This document shows positions 17,225 to 25,110 of a stretch of 64,000 bases of DNA, piece by piece. The stretch covers positions 1 to 64,000 of the forward strand of contig CAZLQG010000002.1 in the NCBI GenBank assembly GCA_964561655.1. Direction: 5' to 3'. Numbering within the stretch: the stretch's first letter is position 1; each line of letters starts with the position of its first letter. The stretch comes from CAZLQG01 sp964561655. Lineage in GTDB: Bacteria; Patescibacteriota; Doudnabacteria; UBA920. A program made the position numbers and the translations under genes. The notes beneath the pieces were generated by a model. The model worked only from the letters and a program-made list of their open reading frames with translations, had not been told where the DNA came from and did no database searches.

Positions 17225-17272
17225 ACACTATATCTAGTAGAGCTCGCCTATTTATAATACTAAATATGGTAA
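17225..17272. promoter_or_regulatory. Tandem NrdR boxes upstream of nrdR-nrdJ
   Basis: Box 1, 17225-17240, is ACACTATATCTAGTAG and matches the consensus acaCwAtATaTwGtgt at 13 of 16 positions. Box 2, 17257-17272, read on the minus strand TTACCATATTTAGTAT, matches about 11 of 16. Their centres are 32 bp apart, three helical turns, as known for paired NrdR sites. A TATAAA-like -10 lies between them on the minus strand. Confidence 0.65.
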
Positions 17273-17516
17273 AAAAGTAAAACCCTGTTAAACACAACCA
17301 AACTTAGAAAACCATTCCGGCTTATCCACAAAATAAAAAAATTCTTCTTTTCCGCTTTGGCCACAACCAGTAATGTCAAGCGGCTTTTATCTTTTATTTA
17401 AAGGATAAAAATATTTTTGTTAAAAATGCAAACGGGTCATATTGAATTTACAAAAAAGCAAAAAGCAGCAAAAAAATATTAAAATATTTTCATAAACATG
17501 AGCGGGCTTCAGATTT
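17273..17516. other. AT-rich intergenic region upstream of the NrdR boxes
   Basis: 244 bp without a gene. It contains one perfect DnaA-box 9-mer TTATCCACA (17322-17330) and an imperfect stem GGCTTTTATCTTTTATTTAAAGGATAAAAA near 17391 read in short arms (TTTTATC/GATAAAA). A single box with no clustering is not evidence for an origin. Nothing else recognisable. Confidence 0.4.
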
Positions 17517-17546
17517 AAAAAGCCTCCCAATGCTGGAAGGCTTTTT
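17517..17546. terminator. Bidirectional terminator
   Basis: AAAAAGCCT-TCC-type hairpin: AAAAAGCCTcc paired with ggAAGGCTTTTT around CAATGCT. It serves the minus-strand gene ending at 17563, with T runs on both strands. Confidence 0.8.
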
Positions 17547-17562
17547 AAACAATATGTTCGAC

Positions 17563-18006
17563 TTACCTTATAAGTAAACCATATATGTCATCCACGCTAA
17601 AACCACTGTTTGATCTGGGGGCGAATATCATTGCGCCAGCGACTTTCCCCTGTAAAACTGCAACCGGCTGTTTATAAGCCAAGCTGACTTCAGATCTTTC
17701 CAGGCCTAAAAACTTAACCACCCCGCTCTGCTGTGCAAGCCATACCAGATTCTCGCCATAAACCTTATAATCAACTGCTAAAGGCTGGATAAAATTTGCA
17801 GAAAGAAAATTACTGTAGCTTTGAGCCACGTTGTCCACTACGGCTACCACTTTCTCCGGACTGAACGGGTCGGGAATGCTTGCGTAAGTTCCGGCTAAAC
17901 TTGCGTCAGTCGCCGAAACGGCAAACAGGAACGCAAAACTAAAAAGTGCCGCGCCCACCAAGGACAAAACTTTTTCTGGAGTCTCTTTGATTAAAAATTC
18001 CGACAT
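17563..18006 (-). CDS. Small membrane-anchored or secreted hypothetical protein
   Basis: 147 residues. A short cytoplasmic N-terminus is followed by one hydrophobic segment (VLSLVGAALFSFAFLFAVSATDASLA) that could be a signal peptide ending near an AxA-like site. The remaining ~110 residues are soluble (PDPFSPEKVVAVVDNVAQSYSNFLSANF). No family recognised. It is preceded by a very long structured leader (18200-18472) with its own promoter and followed by a terminator, so it may be a single-gene transcript. Confidence 0.65.
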   Translation of the reverse strand: MSEFLIKETPEKVLSLVGAALFSFAFLFAVSATDASLAGTYASIPDPFSPEKVVAVVDNVAQSYSNFLSANFIQPLAVDYKVYGENLVWLAQQSGVVKFLGLERSEVSLAYKQPVAVLQGKVAGAMIFAPRSNSGFSVDDIYGLLIR

Positions 18007-18009
18007 CGT

Positions 18010-18199
18010 ACTTTCCCTCGCTAATAATTTTCAAGCCAAACCTTTTTACTAGCAAAAGAAGCATGCGCGCACGGACGCTCCTTTGTGCCAATAAACAAAA
18101 TTCGCTTTTTATTTAATTGTTTTTTGTTTTTACCCTGTCAAATCCCACCGAAGGCGGGGACCCACAAAGTGGGTCATTTAACAAGGTGAATATTTTTTG
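18010..18199. other. Intergenic region with a palindromic repeat
   Basis: Between the 147-residue gene and the structured RNA region. It contains CCCACCGAAGGCGGGGACCC and GACCCACAAAGTGGGTC, two adjacent hairpins of the kind scattered through the window. On the minus strand no T run follows them, so they are not clear terminators. Confidence 0.5.
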
Positions 18200-18460
18200 T
18201 TTCTTTACAAGAAAGTTTCTCCGGTCCCGTTAGAGTTTTGTAACTACGTCATTAGATTATTAACAGTCTTAGTAATAAAAACTGTCAAATCAAAACTCAA
18301 CATAGTTCCAAAACTCTAACGGGATAAACCGGAATCGACCTTTATCCAGCACTAATTTAAAAAAACAACCCCTAGGGCCCTTGGCCCAAAGTTGTTCCCT
18401 TTATAAAAAACCCAAAATGTTTTTTGTTTCCTAAAATCAGCGCTGGATGAACCTTCTATA
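18200..18460 (-). ncRNA. Candidate structured RNA or long structured leader
   Basis: Read on the minus strand from a predicted start near 18457. A 15-bp helix joins ATCCAGCGCTGATTT to AAATTAGTGCTGGAT; it is complete only if two G-U pairs are allowed on this strand, which supports transcription in this direction. Inside it AACAAC/GTTGTT and GGGCC-AAG-GGCCC form a second hairpin. Next comes a long hairpin with 15 perfect pairs, CCCGTTAGAGTTTTG/CAAAACTCTAACGGG, extended by AACTATG/CGTAGTT. GGATAAA/TTTATCC could form an alternative stem. No known RNA family recognised; tmRNA, RNase P and SRP motifs are absent. Confidence 0.5.
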
Positions 18461-18463
18461 TCT

Positions 18464-18472
18464 ATTATAGCA
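18464..18472 (-). promoter_or_regulatory. Extended -10 promoter of the structured RNA
   Basis: TGCTATAAT on the minus strand. The identical nonamer precedes the pilin gene (45063-45071) and the candidate sRNA (42189-42197). Confidence 0.65.
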
Positions 18473-18573
18473 CAAATTAAAAAATTTGTCTATAGATCAG
18501 ACAAACTTTTTAAGCATCCCTAATTTTTAATTTTTGACGATTAAAAAAATTAAAAAACAAAGAAAGTATAAAA

Positions 18574-19770
18574 CTATTTCATCTTCTTACGGATAAACGC
18601 CGGGATATCCAGTTCGTCTTCCTCTTCATTGCCTTCCGTCTCGTCCATGGTTTTAATCACCGGCGCAGGTTTAGGGCTAAATAGAGGCTTCCTTGCCTCA
18701 CCAGGTGGTGTTTGAACGGGCCTTGTAAAAATTCTTGGTTCTGCCGGCTGTGGCCTTTCTTCCTCTCCAAGTCCCATAGAAATTTGGTTTGGGCGTTTGT
18801 TAGATTCATCAAAACCCGTGGCAATTACCGTAATGCGCACTTCATCGCCCAAAGATTCATCTATTACCGCGCCGAATTTAACCTTAGCGTCGCTGTCTAT
18901 GCTCTTGGTAATAACCTTGGCCGCCTCGTCTATTTCAAACATTCCCAAATCTTTGCCCCCGGTGATATTAAACAGCACGCCTTGGGCGCCTTCAATGTTC
19001 ATCTCCAGCAAGGGCGAGCTTATAGCCGCCTTCGCCGCTTCCACCGCCCGGTTGTCGCCGCTGGCCCTGCCAATACCCATTAAAGCCGTACCCGCGTCTT
19101 CCATAATGCTTTTTACGTCCGCAAAGTCTGCGTTTACAATGCCATGGGTGGTGATAAGGTCGGAAATTCCGGAAATGCCCTGCCTTAAAACCTCGTCCAC
19201 GGTTTTAAAAGCATCAATCAGAGATGTTTTTTTGTCAATAATCTGTAGAATCCGGTCGTTATGGATGGAAATGATTGCGTCTACCTTATCTTTTAGATGA
19301 TCGTACCCGACTTCCGCGACTTCTCTTCTTTTGCTGCCTTCAAAAGTAAATGGTTTTGTAATAACCGCCACGGTGAGCACGCCTTGATTTTTTGCAAGTT
19401 CGGCAACTATCGGCGCCGCGCCCGTGCCGGTGCCGCCGCCAAGACCGCAAGTTAAAAACACCATGTCCGCGTTTTCCACCACCTCTTCCAGCTCTTCAAT
19501 GGATTCCTCCGCCGCCTGCCGCCCGAGCTCAGGGTTCATCCCGCTTCCAAGCCCGCGCGTGGTGTTTTTCCCAATATGCACTTTTCTGTCAGAGTGGTTA
19601 TTGTGCAGTGCCTGCGCGTCGGTGTTAATAGCAATAAATTCCACTCCTTTAATCCCCAAGGTTGTCATACGGTTAACCGCGCTGGTACCGCTCCCCCCTA
19701 TTCCCAGAACTTTGATTCTTGCGAAAGTTTCAATTTTCGGTTTGACTTCCATATGTTTGGATTTTCCCAT
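18574..19770 (-). CDS. ftsZ: Cell division protein FtsZ
   Basis: A 398-residue bacterial tubulin that forms the Z ring using GTP. Signature pieces: IKVLGIGGSGTSAVNRM, the G-box GLGGGTGTGAAP near residue 110, and NADFADVKSIM in the T7/C-domain region. The linker is short and Pro-rich, and the tail ends DELDIPAFIRKKMK, the classic C-terminal peptide that binds FtsA. AGGA lies eight bases before the ATG at 19770. ftsA is upstream, separated by a 65-residue ORF and a terminator. Confidence 0.98.
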   Translation of the reverse strand: MGKSKHMEVKPKIETFARIKVLGIGGSGTSAVNRMTTLGIKGVEFIAINTDAQALHNNHSDRKVHIGKNTTRGLGSGMNPELGRQAAEESIEELEEVVENADMVFLTCGLGGGTGTGAAPIVAELAKNQGVLTVAVITKPFTFEGSKRREVAEVGYDHLKDKVDAIISIHNDRILQIIDKKTSLIDAFKTVDEVLRQGISGISDLITTHGIVNADFADVKSIMEDAGTALMGIGRASGDNRAVEAAKAAISSPLLEMNIEGAQGVLFNITGGKDLGMFEIDEAAKVITKSIDSDAKVKFGAVIDESLGDEVRITVIATGFDESNKRPNQISMGLGEEERPQPAEPRIFTRPVQTPPGEARKPLFSPKPAPVIKTMDETEGNEEEDELDIPAFIRKKMK

Positions 19771-19814
19771 AAATAGATTCCTGTAAGTTTAAAGTAGTAA
19801 AGATAGTTTAACTC

Positions 19815-19823
19815 ATTATAACA
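19815..19823 (-). promoter_or_regulatory. Extended -10 promoter of ftsZ
   Basis: TGTTATAAT on the minus strand, predicted start near 19808, giving a leader of about 38 bases with AGGA before the ATG. The terminator at 19857 lies immediately upstream, so ftsZ appears to have its own transcript. Confidence 0.65.
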
Positions 19824-19856
19824 TAAATTATCTTAACCCAAAATATCTGAAAAGGC

Positions 19857-19903
19857 AAAAGCCCCGCCCTTTGATCCGCCTATCGGCGGAAAAGGCGGGG
19901 CTT
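19857..19903. terminator. Terminator between the 65-residue gene and ftsZ
   Basis: AAGCCCCGCC pairs with GGCGGGGCTT, and the loop contains a nested palindrome TCCGCC-TAT-CGGCGGA. It ends transcripts coming from ftsA and the small ORF. Confidence 0.75.
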
Positions 19904-19933
19904 GTTGGGTTGTTCACAAATAGGTGCTTAAAT

Positions 19934-20131
19934 TTAAGCCACTGTTTTTAAAGATGGATCTCTCGTTTCTTGCTCTAAGACCTGTTTTATTTCTTCCACA
20001 GAGGCACCGGGCCACAAAACCAAATTATCTCTGTCGTCAAAACTTGATCGGCCATGAGATGTGTCAAAAGCCACAATCATACAAAAATCTCGTTTAACCA
20101 AATATCTTGATTTTGCCAATTTTGATTCCAA
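19934..20131 (-). CDS. Small hypothetical protein between ftsA and ftsZ
   Basis: 65 residues, soluble: MESKLAKSRYLVKRDFCMIV, then DTSHGRSSFDDRDNLVLWPGASVEEIKQVLEQ. No motif recognised. It starts about 50 bases after the ftsA stop on the same strand and ends before a terminator, so it may be cotranscribed with ftsA. A gene between ftsA and ftsZ is unusual, as the two are normally adjacent. Confidence 0.55.
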   Translation of the reverse strand: MESKLAKSRYLVKRDFCMIVAFDTSHGRSSFDDRDNLVLWPGASVEEIKQVLEQETRDPSLKTVA

Positions 20132-20181
20132 GCTTTAAATAAGAGGGTCTTTTGAAAATATTTTAACTGTTTCTTATAGCT

Positions 20182-21438
20182 TTATGGCAAAAAAGATTTC
20201 AACCAATTTTTTACTTTGGAAAAAACTTTGTGCGAAAAAATGTTTTTGAAAAATGAAGTAATCTGCCCCGCGCTGAAGCCTCCCCTTTGGCCGAACTTAC
20301 CGCCCCACAAAACTAGCCCCACGGCCGTGGCAAAGGCCGGGTCATCTACTCTATCTATCACAGTTATTATGTTCTGGGGCCTGCCCAAAGATACGGGCAG
20401 TTTTAATTCTTTTTTGGCAAACTCCAAAATCCCCGGCAATTTGCTTCCCCCGCCGGTTAACACCACGCCGGAGGGAAGCTTGCCCGCGCGGTCTATTTTT
20501 TTAAGCTCTTCATTCACATGTTCAAAAATTTCTTCTAATCGGGCTTCTATAATTTCCGCCACATGCTGGCGCGAAGTTTTTTGCGTTTCTTCACTGTCTA
20601 GTTTGGAAAGGTCAATTTCTTCCGTCTTGCCGATTTCTTTGGGACTGGCGTGGCCAAAGGAAACTTTAATCTTTTCCGCTGTTTCAATGCTGGTCCTCAG
20701 GCCAATGGCAATATCATTGGTAACATGCATGCTGCCTATAGGCAAAACCGCGGTGTACAAAAGGTCGCCTTCTTCGTATACGGCCAGGCCCGTGGTGCCC
20801 GCGCCTAAATCCACCAATGCCACGCCCAAATCTTTCTGACGTTTGCTTAAAACGCTTTCTGCCGCGGCGCAGGAAGTCAAGACTAAATCCTCAAGCTCCA
20901 GTCCCGCCTGCATCACCGCCCGGCTTAGATTGCGCACAAACGGCAGTCCGGCCTGCGCAATTATGCTGTCTACTTCCAAACGGATGCCCGTCATCCCAAG
21001 CGGATCTTTTATGCCAGTCTGACCGTCCAGCGTAAAAGTTTTAGGGAATACATGCAAGACTTCCCTGTTCGGCGGGATGGATATTGCCTGCGAAGCATCT
21101 ACCGCCCTAACAATATCGCTTTCGGAAATTTCCCCGTCCGCGCGGCTCACCGCGATCACCCCGTGGGAAGCGACAGAGCTTATATGATTACCCCCAATGG
21201 CAACGTTAGCCGAGGCTATAGGCACGCCTGTCATTCTTTCGCACTTTTCCAAGGCGGTAGAAATGGAAGACACGGCTTCCTCAATGTCAACAATACTGCC
21301 ACGCCTAATGCCGACTGATGAAACTTCGCTGATGCCGACAACGCTGACCTCTTCGGTCTCGGGCGTAAATTTGGCCTGCACCACGCGAATGTTCGCAGTG
21401 CCAACGTCTAATCCTGCAATGTAAGTTTCTTTAGGCAT
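20182..21438 (-). CDS. ftsA: Cell division protein FtsA
   Basis: A 418-residue actin-like ATPase that tethers FtsZ to the membrane and recruits the division machinery. The actin-fold phosphate and adenosine motifs are visible: YIAGLDVGTANIRVV at the start, VALVDLGAGTTGLAVYEEGDL in the middle and VVLTGGGSKLPGI later. The C-terminus FFKNIFSHKVFSKVKNWLKSFLP forms the expected membrane-binding amphipathic helix. The FtsA-specific 1C domain (SHS2) falls at about residues 80-165. Length is normal. Confidence 0.96.
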   Translation of the reverse strand: MPKETYIAGLDVGTANIRVVQAKFTPETEEVSVVGISEVSSVGIRRGSIVDIEEAVSSISTALEKCERMTGVPIASANVAIGGNHISSVASHGVIAVSRADGEISESDIVRAVDASQAISIPPNREVLHVFPKTFTLDGQTGIKDPLGMTGIRLEVDSIIAQAGLPFVRNLSRAVMQAGLELEDLVLTSCAAAESVLSKRQKDLGVALVDLGAGTTGLAVYEEGDLLYTAVLPIGSMHVTNDIAIGLRTSIETAEKIKVSFGHASPKEIGKTEEIDLSKLDSEETQKTSRQHVAEIIEARLEEIFEHVNEELKKIDRAGKLPSGVVLTGGGSKLPGILEFAKKELKLPVSLGRPQNIITVIDRVDDPAFATAVGLVLWGGKFGQRGGFSAGQITSFFKNIFSHKVFSKVKNWLKSFLP

Positions 21439-21556
21439 AGTTTTATTTTATCAACCCCATCTAACAGCTTTATAAGTCTTAAATTATAAATAACAAATTA
21501 CAAAATTGAAAATTTTAAAAAATTGAAAATTTGGATTTTGTTTGGCATTTATCATT

Positions 21557-21601
21557 TACCCGCCCGCAACGACTTCGTCGTAGCGAAGTCGGGCGGGTAA
21601 T
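21557..21601. repeat. Palindromic repeat/terminator-like hairpin after yqeY
   Basis: TTACCCGCCCG...CGGGCGGGTAA with an inner palindrome CGACTTCG-TCGTAG-CGAAGTCG, a 45-bp nested structure just after the yqeY stop on the minus strand. It is preceded toward ftsA by GAAAATT-type repeats (21478-21545). Confidence 0.65.
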
Positions 21602-21609
21602 TTGGAATT

Positions 21610-22050
21610 TTATTTCAAAAGTTCTTTAAGCAGCTTTGCAAGCGTAGCTCCGTCTACCGTTGAGCCTACTTTTGCTTTTAATACTCCCATGGCTTTGCCA
21701 AAATCTTTTTGGGTAAAACCGTTCTCCGCAATCACGCTACTTATGATTGGGCCTAATTCTTCTTCTGAAAGCTGCTTGGGAAGATATTTTTCCAGGATAC
21801 TTACTTCCTGAGTTTCCTTTTCCGCTAATTCCGGCCGGCCGCCCTGCATGTAAACGGCAGCAGCTTCTTTGCGTTTCTTGCTTTCCGACCTTATCAGCAC
21901 CACAATTTCTTCTTCGGACAAATCTTTGCCTTTGGCGATTTTTTCATTGGCGATCCTGGTTTTAAGCCCGCGCAAGACATCTACCGCGACCTTTTCTTTT
22001 GCTTTAATCGCAGCGGTTAAATCCTGTTCTATTTGCTGTAATGAAATCAT
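21610..22050 (-). CDS. yqeY: GatB/YqeY domain protein
   Basis: A 146-residue helical protein of the YqeY family: SLQQIEQDLTAAIKAKEKVAVDVLRGLKTRI, then EILEKYLPKQLSEEEL-like SILEKYLPKQLSEEEL and GFTQKDFGKAMGVLKAKVGSTVDGATLAKLLKELL. The domain is shared with the tail of GatB, which handles mischarged tRNA; the stand-alone protein often lies next to rpsU and may interact with tRNA, which is inference. rpsU is directly upstream on the same strand, a common arrangement. Confidence 0.92.
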   Translation of the reverse strand: MISLQQIEQDLTAAIKAKEKVAVDVLRGLKTRIANEKIAKGKDLSEEEIVVLIRSESKKRKEAAAVYMQGGRPELAEKETQEVSILEKYLPKQLSEEELGPIISSVIAENGFTQKDFGKAMGVLKAKVGSTVDGATLAKLLKELLK

Positions 22051-22133
22051 TTATAATCCTAATGCCCCGAATTAGTATCCGAATGCCCCAAGTGTCTCCT
22101 TTTGGGTCATTTGAATAAATATTCGGATTATGT

Positions 22134-22367
22134 CTATCTCCTCCCATATCTCTTTATAGGTTTTAAATATTTTTTCTGCTCTTCCTTCTCCGCCCTAATT
22201 TGCGCTCTGCGCCTGGCCGCTACTTTCTGCAGATTTCTGGATTTGGGCGACGTAAAAAACCGGATTTTGCGCGCGCGCACTAAAACGCCGCTCTGCTGGA
22301 TTTTGCGGTTGAAGCGGCGCAGCAAACTTTCGAATGATTCATTTTCTTTTTTTTTGACTTCTACCAA
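22134..22367 (-). CDS. rpsU: Ribosomal protein bS21
   Basis: 77 residues, very basic: MVEVKKKENESFESLLRRF, then FFTSPKSRNLQKVAARRR. bS21 is a small-subunit protein near the 16S rRNA 3-prime end, where it helps mRNA binding. Typical length and composition, with a tail of KKYLKPIKRYGRR. It pairs with yqeY downstream. Confidence 0.93.
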   Translation of the reverse strand: MVEVKKKENESFESLLRRFNRKIQQSGVLVRARKIRFFTSPKSRNLQKVAARRRAQIRAEKEEQKKYLKPIKRYGRR

Positions 22368-22465
22368 AAAAGGTCACCCCTTTCTTCTTAAAAAATATAA
22401 TGTAAATCTTAAAAAGCTTAATTTATTATAATAGTTTTTCCACTTAACGTCAAACTTCTGTCATT

Positions 22466-22538
22466 CCCTACTAAAGTACTAAAAAAATACGAAAATACTA
22501 AATTTTGTACTTTCGTATTTTTTCGTAATTTCGTAAGG
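22466..22538. repeat. Imperfect palindromic repeat, family D copy 1
   Basis: Begins CCCTACTAAAGTACTAAAAA, contains ATACGAAAATACTAAA and ends TTTCGTAAGGG. The two halves are imperfectly inverted. A second copy with the same words (CCCTACTAAA, ACGAAAATACTAAA, GTAGGG) lies at 36777-36853. Both copies lie immediately at the 3-prime end of a minus-strand gene. Confidence 0.6.
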
Positions 22539-22541
22539 GTG

Positions 22542-22877
22542 TTATTCCGGCAGTTTCTTACCGCCGAGCAAATGCAAATGCAAATGCGGAATTACCTGTC
22601 CGCCGTCCCTGCCGACATTGAAAACTAATTTGTAACCGGTTTCCGATACCCCAAATTTTTCTGCCATCTGTTTGGCAACGTAAATCATTTCTCCAACCGC
22701 GGACTTGTCTAAATCCTCAATATGATTAACGGACATTATGTGTTTTTTAGGCACTATAAGCAAATGCACCGGGGCTTTGGGCAAAATATCCCGGATAACG
22801 ATTAAGTTCTCATTTTCAAACAAAACCTCGGAATCAATGGTTTTATTTACAATATTGCAGAATACGCAGTCTTCCAT
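22542..22877 (-). CDS. HIT-family (HinT-like) nucleotide hydrolase
   Basis: 111 residues: CVFCNIVNKTIDSEVLFENEN, PKAPVHLLIVPKKHI and the histidine triad HLHLHLLGG, whose His residues hydrolyse the P-N or P-O-P bond of adenosine phosphoramidates or dinucleotides. N-terminal CxxC may bind zinc. The protein follows the HinT length and ends shortly after the triad. Family D repeat DNA starts four bases after the stop. Confidence 0.93.
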   Translation of the reverse strand: MEDCVFCNIVNKTIDSEVLFENENLIVIRDILPKAPVHLLIVPKKHIMSVNHIEDLDKSAVGEMIYVAKQMAEKFGVSETGYKLVFNVGRDGGQVIPHLHLHLLGGKKLPE

Positions 22878-22960
22878 AGTTTAGTTTTAAAGTTAATAAA
22901 GTTGAAAGTCCATAAAGCACTTTAAAACTTAATAACTTTACGAACTTTTTATTCGCTCGG

Positions 22961-24265
22961 CTATTTGCCGAGCCTCTTCTTTACCTCTTCTACTATCTTA
23001 TCATAAGATATAACTTCTTGCATCCCGGATTTCACATCCCGCAAAATTACCATTTCATCCATCGCTTCTTTTTGGCCCATTATCAGGGCAACCGGCACTT
23101 TAAATTCCTGCGCCTGCTTAAGCTGGTTTTTAACTCCCCCTTCGCCAAAATGGTCATGGACTGAAATTTTTTCATTGGTTAAATCCCTAAACAGCCGGAG
23201 GGATTTTTTGGCAGCCAGTTCGCCCAAAGGCACCAAAAAAACATCCGTACGCTTTTGCCGCTCAACTTCAATCTTCTGCGACTCCAGTAATTCATGGAAT
23301 CTGCTCAAACTCCCCGTAAACCCAAAACAACAAAAATTCTTGTTGCAAACGCAGGCCATTAAATCATCATGGTAACCACCTTCGCCCAAAATTGCCATCT
23401 GCCCTTTAAACTTATGTTTGATGGAAAAATTGGTTTTGCTGTAGCCTTCCGGCCCCACATGCAAAGGGTTAAGCTGATAAGGCATTCCTAGTTCGTCTAA
23501 GGCCTCCAAAATATTCGTAAAATGCTTGTGCGAGTCTTGGTCCAAGAAATCCAAAATCGTCGGCGCTTCGCTGACTGCGGCTTGGCAATCTAAATTAGGG
23601 CAGCGAAACACATTCAAAACCCTGCCCGCAAGGTGCTCGTTGCAGGAATCACACAAGTCATACTTTTTACTGTCCAAAAAATCCAACAGGCTTTCGCTGT
23701 AAACTCGCTGGCATTCAGCATTGCCGATATTATTAATTTCTATCATGGCTTCATTAAGACCCAAAGATAAAACGAATTCCCAGACCGCGCCTATAACCTG
23801 CGCCTCGCTTAAATGGTTAAAAGTGCCGAAAATTTCAAAACCAAAATTGTAATCGCTGATAAGGGTTTTGCCGCCCCAGTCTTTTTTTACTGCAAAACCC
23901 TGGTATTGCCACTTGCTCATCGGCACCTGCTCATATATCTTATTTTGAACGTAAGTCCTTAAAACCGAAGGCAGAAGACTGTCGCGGATTGCCGCAACTT
24001 TTGAAGGAGCTTCCAAGACCAAAAGCCGCTGCAGATTTTCAGGCGCGGTTTTATAAACATTCTGGTATAACTGATGGCCTTCAAGTAGCGGAACCTCCAC
24101 TTTATGGAAACCATAAGTCTTGGAAATCTGGCTGAGTTTTCCCAAAAGCAGATTCCATAAAATATCCGTTTCCGTACTGATACTCGCCAAACCTTCCAAG
24201 CTTTTCACCTTTTTGCTTGTATTTATGGGAACCTCGAACGGATTGTTTTTTCTAGGCCTGCCCAT
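22961..24265 (-). CDS. Divergent histidyl-tRNA synthetase-like protein
   Basis: About 434 residues from MGRPRKNNPFEVP (24265); an in-frame start 11 codons upstream lies in repeat DNA. The overall plan is class II HisRS: catalytic core, an insert with Cys pairs (CDSCNEHLAG...CPNLDC) and a C-terminal anticodon-binding domain (TDVFLVPLGELAAKKSLRLF). The expected signatures are eroded: motif 2 reads MSKWQYQGFAVKKDWGG instead of FR(Y/F)E-type, RGLDYYTGT is replaced by HVGPEGYSKTNF, and GGRYD by EGGYHDD. It could be a fast-evolving HisRS or a HisZ-like paralogue with another role. Confidence 0.7.
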   Translation of the reverse strand: MGRPRKNNPFEVPINTSKKVKSLEGLASISTETDILWNLLLGKLSQISKTYGFHKVEVPLLEGHQLYQNVYKTAPENLQRLLVLEAPSKVAAIRDSLLPSVLRTYVQNKIYEQVPMSKWQYQGFAVKKDWGGKTLISDYNFGFEIFGTFNHLSEAQVIGAVWEFVLSLGLNEAMIEINNIGNAECQRVYSESLLDFLDSKKYDLCDSCNEHLAGRVLNVFRCPNLDCQAAVSEAPTILDFLDQDSHKHFTNILEALDELGMPYQLNPLHVGPEGYSKTNFSIKHKFKGQMAILGEGGYHDDLMACVCNKNFCCFGFTGSLSRFHELLESQKIEVERQKRTDVFLVPLGELAAKKSLRLFRDLTNEKISVHDHFGEGGVKNQLKQAQEFKVPVALIMGQKEAMDEMVILRDVKSGMQEVISYDKIVEEVKKRLGK

Positions 24266-24283
24266 ATATTTTTTAAAATCCCA

Positions 24284-24392
24284 AGTTCCAAAAACCAATA
24301 TCCAAACAAATTCTAAATTTTAATATTTATTAAATGATTGAAATTTGGTACTTGTTTGGTTCTTGTTGTTTGATTATTGGCTCTTATATTAA
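24284..24392. repeat. Intergenic repeat, family A copy 2
   Basis: Contains CCAAGTTCCAAAAACCAATA, ATCCAAACAAATTCTAAA and TACTTGTTTGGTTCTTGTTG, the same words and order as 2437-2546. It fills the gap between lepB and the HisRS-like gene and reaches the lepB stop. Confidence 0.7.
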
Positions 24393-24991
24393 TATTCCGG
24401 CGATGACGGCCACCCGAACTGGCTGATTGGAAATACCCTCAGCCATACTTTGCCGACAATATCATCTTTGGGGAGAATTCCCCAAACTCTGGAATCGCTA
24501 CTGGCCGTCCTGTTGTCGCCCAGAACATAATACTCGCCGCTTCCAAGCTGAACTGATTCGGACCTGCCTAAGGTTTGTCCCTGACTTACCAAATAAGGTT
24601 CTTTCAATTTAAAACCGTTGGAGCGCTCCTTATTTACTATCACCACGCCCCCCTGCTCAAACTTTACCTGTTCTCCGGGCAGTCCGATTATCCGCTTAAT
24701 AAAATACTGGGAAGTATCTTTGGGGAATTTTAACACAACTACGTCGCCCCTTTGCGGCTCAGAAAAAGTATAAGATATCCTATCAATTATTAAATAATCC
24801 TTGTTATGAAAGTTGGGCACCATTGAAGAACCGGAAACCACGAACGGCTCGGCCACCAGCCACCTGAACGGAATAATGATCACCAATGCTATAATTACTA
24901 TCTTCACCAAATCCCAAAAAAATAGGACAATTTCCTTAAAAGGAGAGGTTTGTTTTTCTGGCGCTTGATTTTGGTTTCTTTGAGGTTCCAT
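24389..24991 (-). CDS. lepB: Signal peptidase I
   Basis: About 200 residues from MEPQRNQNQAPEK (24991); a start 22 codons upstream gives an unlikely Tyr-rich extension. One membrane helix (IVIIALVIIIPFRWLVAEPF) precedes the catalytic Ser in SGSSMVPNFHNKDYLI; the general-base Lys is in YFIKRIIGLPGE, and YYVLGDNRTASSDSR closes the family motifs. It cleaves signal peptides from exported proteins on the outer face of the membrane. Confidence 0.95.
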   Translation of the reverse strand: MEPQRNQNQAPEKQTSPFKEIVLFFWDLVKIVIIALVIIIPFRWLVAEPFVVSGSSMVPNFHNKDYLIIDRISYTFSEPQRGDVVVLKFPKDTSQYFIKRIIGLPGEQVKFEQGGVVIVNKERSNGFKLKEPYLVSQGQTLGRSESVQLGSGEYYVLGDNRTASSDSRVWGILPKDDIVGKVWLRVFPISQFGWPSSPEY

Positions 24992-25110
24992 AGTATCGGT
25001 TAGCTTTAAAAAATAATATAGATAGTAATATTGTACAAATTTTTCTCTATCGGTCAAGAAGAGTATAAATAAACTAATGACAGATAAATGATTACTGATA
25101 ACTTATCTGG

